A model generated the notes under the pieces. The model made no database searches and was not told the DNA's origin. It saw only the letters and a list, made by a program, of their open reading frames with translations. From Cephalothrix simula (lineage: Eukaryota > Nemertea > Palaeonemertea > Archinemertea > Cephalotrichidae), in contig JAXIUW010033342.1 of NCBI GenBank assembly GCA_035591015.1, positions 1 to 15,056 of the forward strand: DNA of 15,056 nucleotides, read 5' to 3'. Of this stretch, positions 1 to 8,114 are shown piece after piece (the stretch's first letter is position 1; the number at the start of each line of letters is the position of its first letter). The position numbers and the translations under genes are program-made.

Positions 1-175
1 CATTAGTCGTCATTGTAGGCGACAGTAGCGCCATGTCATCGCCATCGCCCACGAACGTAGCGAGTCATGTTTTCGACCACAGCGCATCGTGTTCCTGCCA
101 TCGCTAGCGACCGCAGCGCTCCCTATTACCGCCATCGCTAGCGACCGTAGCGCCGATGGAAGTTGGATCGCTATC
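1..175. repeat. GC-rich degenerate minisatellite
   Basis: This short GC-rich stretch contrasts with the AT-rich rest of the window. The clearest copies are at 97-119 and 131-153, which differ at one base over 23 (core gccatcgctagcgacc followed by agcgc) and lie 34 bp apart. Looser versions of the 'cga..(g/c)(c/t)agcg' word occur at about 20, 52 and 74, with spacings of 32, 22 and 34 bp. The core contains the palindrome cgctagcg. The array runs into the left edge of the window, so its full length is unknown. No coding potential is seen. Confidence 0.6.
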
Positions 176-605
176 GAAGTAAGCGCCAAAATGTGCGATC
201 CATTTCAATGACTAGTGCATTATTTGCGAAGAATCCTGTAAATCAGGGAAAAGTCAAGAACACGAGAAAAATGTTTAAGCAAATATAGTAAAAAAAGCAA
301 GATATACAATCGCGAAATATATTCTAGATCGATTGCCAAATCTCCATTTGCCTGACTGCAAGAATTGTGATCCCTGCCTATCTCTGAGTTTTAAACTTTA
401 GAGCCCAATTATGGTATTTAAAGCAATTAATTGAAGTGAAGATTACATTTAATCTTAATTTTAAAATCTGGATCTGGAATCTCTCTCTGTTAGGAATGTA
501 AGCACCTTATTTGTTGTCTGTCATGTCAACTACAAAGATAATGACATTATCATTGCATGATGGAAAAGTTTTCTTTAATAATTTATTTATTTTTTAAAGA
601 TTAAC
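176..605. other. 5' flank of the Helitron gene, no gene seen
   Basis: This is AT-rich sequence without a convincing ORF. It should hold the promoter and 5' UTR of the transposon gene, but I see no clear TATA box or initiator worth annotating. An in-frame TAA at 579-581 closes the reading frame upstream of the ATG at 606. The 5' end of the Helitron may lie here, but no recognisable terminus can be fixed. Confidence 0.4.
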
Positions 606-707
606 ATGGTCAAGAAAAAAAAGAAAAAAGCAAAAATACACGCTAAAAGCCGGCGAAAATCTCGGCGCTGCATATATATAAATGAACGTCAGGAAGGAAA
701 GAACAAG
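606..707 (+). CDS. Helitron gene, predicted exon 1 (basic N-terminus)
   Basis: This is the proposed first coding exon, with 34 codons. The ATG has A at -3 and G at +4 and follows an in-frame stop at 579-581. The peptide begins MVKKKKKK and contains a second cluster KSRRKSRR, so it is strongly basic and would serve as a nuclear localisation or nucleic-acid-binding tail, which suits a DNA transposon protein. The exon ends AAG|gtaagg, a consensus donor, at an exact codon boundary. The frame stays open to 884 if unspliced, but the residues after the donor show no family resemblance. The link to the downstream exons is inferred from splice signals and matching phase, since no homologous peptide is recognised. 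The stretch is short, so chance cannot be excluded. Confidence 0.55.
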
Positions 708-771
708 GTAAGGTTTATTATATATTTTTACCTACCCCAGAAGGTGCTTTGTCGAAAACCCTTCTGTGGCC

Positions 772-1076
772 GGATGTTAAGGGAAACCCCGAATCCTTCA
801 GGTAAGACCAAAACAACCTTCAATAGATTGTTTGGCATACCAAGGATACTTTTTGACGCAAATCTTGAATTCTTAGTAATATCATAACTAAATTTAGTTA
901 TGGTAATATCAGGTAACCCATGGGGGTTAGTTAAATGAGCCTGGACATAAATTAACACAGTGGTGGAAATTTTGGACCTAGGAATTTGGGTCATTTGTTA
1001 TGTTTTGTATGGCCATCAACTTATTGCACCTACTTTTGGTATAACCCGAACGATTCAGGATGTTCCCTTAACATCC
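772..1076. repeat. Inverted repeat with internal palindrome in intron 1
   Basis: The left arm (772-811) begins ggatgttaagggaa. The right arm (1033-1076), read on the other strand, begins with the same 14 bases and continues with a similar but diverged sequence. Between them, 883-902 is a perfect 20-nt palindrome centred on aaattt and flanked on both sides by taatat. It may be the remnant of a small inverted-repeat element, but no target-site duplication was identified. Confidence 0.45.
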
Positions 1077-1230
1077 ACTCCACCCACTAAAAGTGGGAAT
1101 TTCTAAATTTTTCACATTTTTACGCCAGCGCCCACCAGGTGATGCAAAAAATTTAAAAACCGCCCCATGGTGTGTAACTTTCCTATGTATAGGGTTAATG
1201 GGTTCCGATGACCCTTGTCTTTAAATGGGA

Positions 1231-1284
1231 GGCCAAAATTTTACCGTTTTACGGTGCCTCATCCAAATTTCCCGTCCATTTGTG
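1231..1284 (+). repeat. Intron block A, related to block B in intron 2
   Basis: Over 54 ungapped bases this matches 2379-2432 at 40 positions (74 percent by my count), in the same orientation. Shared words include ggcc, aaatttt, ctcat and ccatttgtg. Looser similarity, such as atagggtt, extends upstream in both. The two blocks precede exons 2 and 3 respectively, as expected if an intron-exon unit was duplicated. Confidence 0.55.
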
Positions 1285-1612
1285 TAGTTGGAATTAGCAA
1301 GAAAATTGTATCAAATGACTCTGTTCGGAATACTTAGTATTCTTTGTTTTTTGCTGAATACTACGGTACCGTCCCTCTCAAACCCGCAATTAATTTTGAT
1401 AGTTTTTAAAACGTTAACCTATATAAATAAAAGTTTATACCTAGGAATGAAACTTTTTATTATCGCGCATTATTTGTGTTAATCTGATAAGTCTTCACTA
1501 ACAATTTGTATTCTTCTTAATGACAATTTTTAAGAGTATGTTGGGTTAAAACCTTTCGATAGCTTTAGTGTCTCACTTTAATTTAACTCTCTTGTAATCA
1601 TTTAAATTTCAG

Positions 1613-1678
1613 ATTGACGAAGCCGTTAAGCATTTGTCGCAAGAAGTGCATGAGCTCGGCCTCCATAGCACAGAAAAG
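1613..1678 (+). CDS. Helitron gene, predicted exon 2
   Basis: This 22-codon exon lies between an acceptor ending aaatttcag and the donor AAG|gtatgt, and both introns are phase 0. The peptide starts IDEAVKHLSQEVHELGL and has heptad-like spacing of hydrophobic residues (I, V, L, V, L, L), so a short amphipathic helix is likely. It aligns without gaps to the start of the exon 3 peptide, sharing D-x5-LSQE-x3-L-x-L, which suggests exon duplication. Its function is unknown. It may form a helical dimerisation or partner-binding stretch ahead of the protease domain. The evidence is splice signals, phase and resemblance to exon 3, with no family match. Confidence 0.55.
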
Positions 1679-2491
1679 GTATGTTTAAACGTTAGTTTCA
1701 AAGAAAACCATCAACTATCGTTTGAATAGTTGTTCAAAATCATCAAAAATGAAAACCGCCTTTGCAGATGATCTTATTATCATTTAGAGTTTTTAAAGAT
1801 CTATCTATGACTGTCATTTTGTACTACCATCTTAATGGCAATCTTTAGGCTGAAAAATGTTGTAAAACCTGCCATCATAAAAGATTAGAACATAATTAAG
1901 AGAATCTCGTGTTCTGACATGTTTTATATGACGTTTTACATCACCCTGAATTTGCAACTGTAATGATTGCCGTTTCTTTTTGTCGTCATTTATTCTCTAA
2001 CCAATATCACAAGGGAACTTGCAGAGTTAAAAGAGATAAACAAATTACTAATGAATCACTATTGTTATAAAATACCTGCCACAGCTTTATTGCATGAATT
2101 GATGATAGGAAAATTGAGATATAAATGAAGCAAGATTTAAATTATCTGTTATTACCCTAAATTTGTGAATATAAAAGCGAGAATTTTGATTTTTATATTT
2201 TTCGAATTTTGACGGTCTTTATGTCAATATTTTAGGATGTGAAATTACTTATAGTATCGCTGGCAATTGATCCTTATCAAAATTGATAAAAATGTATTAC
2301 ATTTAGAATACTAGTATCCAAAATTCTTTTTTTCACCGAATAGGGTTTCGCTGCCCTTTCCAGGTGATCATCACTAGGGGCCGAAATTTTGACGGTTTAT
2401 TGTAGCTCATGGAACTTTTCCAACCATTTGTGAGATTTTGAAATGTAATTGTAAGCGCAACTGAATTTGTATTTTTGTATTCCCATTTCAG
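1679..2491 (+). other. Predicted intron 2
   Basis: This 813-bp phase-0 intron runs from gtatgt to a good acceptor (pyrimidine-rich tract, then cccatttcag). It is AT-rich with no convincing ORF. It carries block B at 2379-2432, close to the acceptor. Confidence 0.5.
2379..2432 (+). repeat. Intron block B, related to block A in intron 1
   Basis: This is the partner of 1231-1284, with 40 of 54 positions identical and no gaps. It lies 59 bp upstream of exon 3, whereas block A lies 328 bp upstream of exon 2. If the two are duplicates, insertion or deletion has altered the spacing. Confidence 0.55.
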
Positions 2492-2566
2492 GTTGATTCA
2501 GAAATTCGAGAATTATCTCAAGAGCTTTGCTCACTCGCACTTGATGGTAGGGATGCCCAGGAAGAT
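2492..2566 (+). CDS. Helitron gene, predicted exon 3
   Basis: This 25-codon exon has the acceptor cccatttcag and the donor GAT|gtaagt, again phase 0 on both sides. The peptide starts VDSEIRELSQELCSLAL. It is 7 of 18 identical to the exon 2 peptide, with further conservative matches (I/V, K/R, V/L, G/A), while most third codon positions differ. It is acidic and predicted to be an amphipathic helix, ending in an acidic DAQED tail. Joined in frame to exon 4, it continues the same acidic, leucine-rich style. No domain family is recognised. Confidence 0.6.
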
Positions 2567-3940
2567 GTAAGTACTATAAATTCTTTTGCCAGTGATTATT
2601 AAAAAAGTCTAAATGATGGAACATCGGAATAATAAAAATAAAAATCTTTAAATTTTTTATGGAATAACAAAAATTTCCTAGTATATCCATAATCAGGGGA
2701 TATGAAAACGTCAGATTTTAAAATATCCCCGATTTTTAATTTAAACTTTTGCTCATTTAGATTTACTCTAGTGAACGAGAGGATTTATCTCCTATCGTCT
2801 AAAAATACAGTTCGAAATACACAACAATGGGGGGGGGGGGTATGAGAACAAGTTTTTTAAAACAAATTAATTTAGATTCAACCAAAAACGTCGAAAAATA
2901 CAGTTCGAAATACACAACAAGGGCGGGGGGTATGAGAACAGGTTCAAACTACTTTAGATTCAACCAAAATCTCAGGTCTTCACTACTCCCTGGGGTTCGC
3001 TAAATTGAACATGATGTTTTCCTAGTTGTAACGGATATACTCGAACTAACAGGAAGGCCACTAAGTTTAGCATTTAACACCTGGCTTTGCTATAAATATT
3101 TGATAGTAAAAATTATAAGAAATTTATATAAATTTTAAATCATTAACTACTAGACATTCAACCCAACAACATCGTGGATTAACAAATATTTTTCGCATAA
3201 AAAAAATTTTTGGAAAAAATTTTTTGCGAAAAAATTTTTGCTAATTAAACTTTTTATTTATTTTTACCTCTACCGATTATGTCATCAATTATAGCGTGTC
3301 ATCTGGAGGTAGCTATTATCCAATTAGCTACGGCGCCGCTATTAAAGTGGGTCGAGAGGGAGGCGTCGAAACCCATCCAAAATTTTATTTTATATGAAAT
3401 AATGGAAACTTTAATAGTCTCTCCTGATGACTCAATTTACGCTATCGATAAAAATATCCAAAAACATTTAATCACCGACTTCGTTTTTTCCCCTGGACTT
3501 TGATTTTTGCCTATCGACACAAAGAATAACGTACTGACCTGTTAACGTGCATTTAGGAGCGGGCGTTCCCCCTCCGTACGGTTAATACATTATCATGTAG
3601 GCTTTATTGCCATTAACTGCTAATTTAGCCCGTTTTACTTGTAATTCATTTTCAATTCATTTGTAATATTTTTAGAAGTTTTTATATATTTAATCGATAC
3701 TCCCCGACAGAATCAGTCTTTTGAATAGATACTCCCTGTTAACCACCCCAAATAGGTCGGATCATGGTACTATCCTAACAACCTACCCCGTTGATTTGTC
3801 AGTTGAAATGTAGTGACTATTTGGGAATTGTATCTTAGCTGCTGAAGACTATTTGTATTGAATGTAATGATTTTAGTCTAAAATGTCACCCAGAGACATC
3901 TATTATGAAAAAGTAATAGACCCCATTTATATTTTTGCAG
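2567..3940 (+). other. Predicted intron 3
   Basis: This 1374-bp phase-0 intron runs from gtaagt to an acceptor ending atttttgcag. It holds a two-copy tandem repeat with a G12 run (2796-2969) and an AT-rich hairpin whose arms are 3189-3197 (tttttcgca) and 3225-3233 (tgcgaaaaa). A 74-codon open stretch at 3279-3503 resembles no family I know. An additional short exon could be hidden here. Confidence 0.45.
2796..2969. repeat. Two-copy tandem repeat with G12 tract in intron 3
   Basis: Copy 1 (2796-2888) and copy 2 (2889-2969) share cgtc, aaaaatacagttcgaaatac, acaacaa, a G-rich run, tatgagaaca and tttagattcaaccaaaa. Copy 1 has twelve consecutive G (2829-2840) where copy 2 has gggcgggggg. This is a simple local duplication. 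The homopolymer length may be unreliable in an assembly. Confidence 0.8.
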
Positions 3941-3991
3941 GGAGCTGAAGATTTGAACTTGCAATTGGAAATTTTGCCAACTAGAGAAAGG
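3941..3991 (+). CDS. Helitron gene, predicted exon 4
   Basis: This 17-codon exon lies between the acceptor atttttgcag and the donor AGG|gtaaga, phase 0. The peptide is GAEDLNLQLEILPTRER, which is acidic and leucine-rich and then basic at the end. It joins in frame to the main exon at 4543. It is supported by strong splice signals on both sides and by the phase shared with all other introns of this gene. No function can be assigned. It may complete the helical N-terminal extension before the protease-like domain. Confidence 0.5.
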
Positions 3992-4542
3992 GTAAGAAAT
4001 ATCGATAATGAAAGTTTAATTTTAGGGAAGGTCGTAAAAATTTCTTCTTCTTTTGTTAATCAAAAAAGCAGTTTCCTGAAAGTTCAAACTACTGGCGTAG
4101 CGAAATGTTTTGCAACTCGTTGTCTATAATGAATTCATAGGCAATGAGCTGAGAACGGCCTGAAATGTTTTCAAATGTTATTATTTGAGATACATATGTA
4201 TATGTAAAAAATATATTCAAACAATTAGTGAATTTCCTATGAAATGAACTATGCCAGCCAATCAGACTTCGAAACTGCAAAAAAAACTATTTTAAACATT
4301 TTTTGAAATAAGATATTTATATTTTGTACGTCATTCATATGGGACCGGAAGATTGCCAAGAATATCGGTGTTTAAACTGGGATTGCGTATTTTTGTTCAC
4401 CGTTTGATCACCTAAACTTTAAAAAGGAAAGCGTTTTTCGTGAACATCAAAACATACGTCATTCTTTAAAGCGTATGTCCAGAACTGGGTTGAAGACGTA
4501 CATTATTAGATGAATACATAAACATCTAAATTTTGATTACAG
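3992..4542 (+). other. Predicted intron 4
   Basis: This 551-bp intron runs from gtaaga to the acceptor gattacag at 4542. The reading frame of the main exon is blocked by a TGA at 4534-4536, directly upstream of the acceptor. It is AT-rich, with a small palindromic run around 4191-4206. No ORF of interest is seen on either strand. Confidence 0.5.
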
Positions 4543-7500
4543 ATTATAACCAATTTCATTGATGGTCCTGCTGCTATGTACCAGGAATTGTTATTAGATG
4601 TGTCTAGAGATGGCGACTTGGACGTAAATTGTCTCGGGTTAGTATCTGTAAGACTTTTTGCAGAGTTTGGAGAAATATGCCAAGGCCTATTGCCCCCCGC
4701 AGTGATACTTGGCTATCTTGATCAGGAACACTTTCCTCCATCTTTGAAATTATTAGCCAACGAATTCGCCGTACAGTTCCATATGATTCCTGGTCATTTC
4801 GTTTTGTCTTGTCAGTATGAGGGTGCTCTATATCTTTTTGACTCTCTTTTCAATCATAATCATTTAGTTAGTGTAATGCCTCAACTTAGAATGATATACA
4901 AAATCATGGATGATAAATCTGATAATTTTGTTAAATATATATGCCCTCAAAGCCAAGGAAATACCAATTTCTGCGGTTATTTTGTGACTGCTTTTGCCGT
5001 AAAAATTATCACTGAATATAATATTATAAATTCGACTAGATTTATTATATCTTCAATGCCGACACATTTGCACGACTGCATCCTCAGCAGCAGTATGACC
5101 CGGTTTCCTGAGGTAACATCAAATGAAAGTAGAAATGAGGTACATCAGTCTAGGTTTCAAGTGCATTACGCTAATATGAATGATAAAACTAAAAGAAATA
5201 AAAGAAAATCTTCCCTTGATCGTTACCATAGTATGACTGATAAGCAAAAAGAAGAAGTTAATCGCGCAAAACGTAAAGCCAGTTCTGAACGCTACGCGAG
5301 AAGTAAACGTTTAAAATCGAAATGCACATTTAATGAAACTGTCAATAAATATTTAAAGAAAATGCAGAACGATCCAGGCCCTACATTTGTGTGTTGTAGT
5401 TGTCATAGGTTGCTCTATCGACAAACTGTTCGCATTTTTAAGTACAAAAATTATCATAGATGCAATGAAGAGGATTTGCAACTTTGGATATCTCCAGTTA
5501 GATTAACGAATGACAAAATTTTTATTTGTCACACTTGTCATTTAAATATTTCTCAAGGTACTATGCCGGTTCAGTGCCATGCCAATAAATTACAGGCAGA
5601 TGATCTTCCTGAAATATTTAATGATTTAACTGAACTCGAAGCAACCTTAGTTGCTCGTCGCATTTTTTTTATGAAATTGATTTCTCTACCTAAAGGCCAA
5701 CAAAAAAAAAATTTGGGTCAGGTTGTTAATGTGCCAGTTGCGGTTGAAAAGGTTGCAAGTTCTCTTCCTTTACCCCCTGATAAAGCTGGACTCGTAGCTG
5801 TTTCATTGAAACGTAAGCTCAATTACTCAGGTCATCACTTAAAACAGTTAATCAGGCCACACAAGGTTCTTGAAGTTCTTGAGTACCTTAAAGACAACCA
5901 TCCCGGTTACGCCGATCTCGTGATTGATCCTTCTGTTTTTGACGATGACTTTAATGAAGATGATCCTAATATTGAGCCAGGTCGCACCGAAGATCACGGT
6001 CAATCAACAGTTCAGGGTCAGAATATTGAACAAGGTCAGCCAGGTCGCACCGAAGATCACGGTCAATCAACAGTTCAGGGTCAGAATATTGAACAAGGTC
6101 AGCCAGGTCGCACCGAAGATCACGGTCAATCAACAGTTCAGGGTCAGAATATTGAACAAGGTCATATTAAAGACCACGATGATCATACTATGGATAATAA
6201 TGAAACTGCCCCAGTGCCCACATGCATCATGCCCGAAAACCCCGAAGATCACGGGGTCAGTGAATTGTGTATCGCCCCAGGTCAAGGTAGATCACCGATC
6301 GATATAATGAAGGACTCAGAAGTTTTAGCTTTTCCCCATCTTTTTCCTAGAGGAAAGTTCGGATTTTCAATTGGGGACCGACAAAAAAAGATTTCATTAA
6401 AGAAATACTTTAATGCCAGACTTCTTAATTATACCGGTAGGTTTTCTCGATCCATCCCATACATTTTCACTGCGCAGTACCTAAATGAAATGGAACAAGT
6501 CCGATCGGGAGCATCGATTGCTTTACGTAAAATTAAGGGCAAAACAGTAAGTGTCCAAGACCTACGGTCCTCTGACACCGTGCGCGATATGAAAATCAAA
6601 GACCAAGTCATATCAATGATGCAAAGTGTTAGAGGGTCTCCTTCTTATTGGAAAAAATTTTCTTACGAACTTTTGGCTACTTGTCGTCAGTTAGGGAATC
6701 CGACATTTTTTTTCACATTGTCGGCTGCTGACCTATATTGGCCCGATTTGCTTCGTGCGATCGGAAAAAATCAGGGTAAACATTTTTCTGATAAGGATAT
6801 CAAAGATATGTCCTGGCAGGAAAGGACCGATTTAATAAGTAAAGATCCTGTCACTGCTGCTCGCCATTTTCAATATAGACTGGATAACTTTATCAGGACA
6901 GTTCTAATTGAAGGTCAAGTCCTAGGGAAAGTTAATCAGTACTGTGGCAGAATTGAATTTCAAGTACGTGGTAGTCCTCATGGTCATTTTTTGATTTGGA
7001 TTGACGGGGCCCCTGATATTGAAACGGCTAGTAATCAAGAAATATGCGACTTTGTCGATAAGTATATTTCATGTCAAATTCCAAACGTAGAAGAAGATCC
7101 AGAGCTAAATGATCTTGTACTTCGCCTCCAGACTCATCACCACACTAAGAGGTGTTACAAAAATGAAAAGCATAAAGTATGCCGTTTTGGATTTCCCCGT
7201 CCCCCGACCGACTGTACTATTATTTCTGAACCCATTCCTGTTCTGACTGCAGAGGAATTTGGAATACACGATGGTCTTGAACCTGAAGAAAAAAGACGCC
7301 TTCAAATTGAGTTCTTAAAAAAGTTAAACGAAAATGAGGCGCAAATCGGATCATATCCAGCAATTGTTCAAAAGGTCAAGGACAAGTTGATCGAACTCGA
7401 AAAAAGTCCACCTTCGACCCTTGATGAATTGCTGGCTTTGGTTGATATTCCAAAAGACCTTTATATGTCAGCACTGAAGTATTCGAAGTCAGGCAAAAAG

Positions 7501-8078
7501 ATTTTTTATCGTCGTTCACCAGCAGAGATGAACATTAACCCTTACAATCCGCACATGCTCCGCGCCTGGAAAGGAAACATGGACATCCAATTTTGTTTGT
7601 CCAAGTATGAAGTAGTGCGTTATATTTGTAAGTATGTGACCAAAGACGAGGGTGGCTTTACGGAGGTATTAACTGCTGCGTCAAAAGAATACTCTGAGAA
7701 CCAAGATACGCGAAAGGCTTTAGGGAAAGCAGCAAATACATTTTTGCAAGGTAGAGAAGTCAGTGCCCAAGAGGCAGTTTACAGATCACTTTCCCTTCGG
7801 TTAAAAAAATCAAATGTAAAATGTGTATTTGTTGCCACAGGGTTCCCCTCGGATCGCGTATCTATGATAAAACCAGAAAAAGATCTCTCAGACCTTGCTG
7901 ATGACGATACAGATATTTGCTGGACTTCTTTGCATGACAAATATAGCAACAGGCCAGATGAATTAGAACAGCTAACTCTAGCAGAGTTTGCTACCGAATT
8001 CAGTATCACGCGTGGGAAAAAGCGGGAAAATAAGGTTGCTTCTGACGAATTGGTTCCAGGTTGTCTTCCAGAAGATGG

Positions 8079-8114
<36 letters not shown>

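Larger units (their letters stand above)
708..1612 (+). other. Predicted intron 1
   Basis: This 905-bp phase-0 intron runs from gtaagg to an acceptor ending aaatttcag. It contains an imperfect inverted repeat (772-811 with 1033-1076), a perfect 20-nt palindrome at 883-902, and at 1231-1284 a block related to one in intron 2. A 64-codon open stretch at 1288-1482 has no recognisable product and is treated as non-coding. Confidence 0.5.

Noticed and set aside
3279-3503. 74-codon ORF in intron 3
   Set aside because: It has no recognisable domain and no splice site pair that keeps it in phase with neighbouring exons. A B-box-like gcgtcgaaacc word inside it has no matching A box, so a tRNA-derived element is also not supported.
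4963-5010. OTU-type protease reading of the GNTNFCGYF region
   Set aside because: OTU domains place the catalytic Cys before the His. Here His, Asp, Gln and Cys occur in the Ulp1 order with suitable spacing.
5924-6307. Overlapping + strand ORF of 127 codons inside the Helitron CDS
   Set aside because: It is an out-of-frame reading of the 63-bp repeats. The repeat length is a multiple of three, so any frame stays open.
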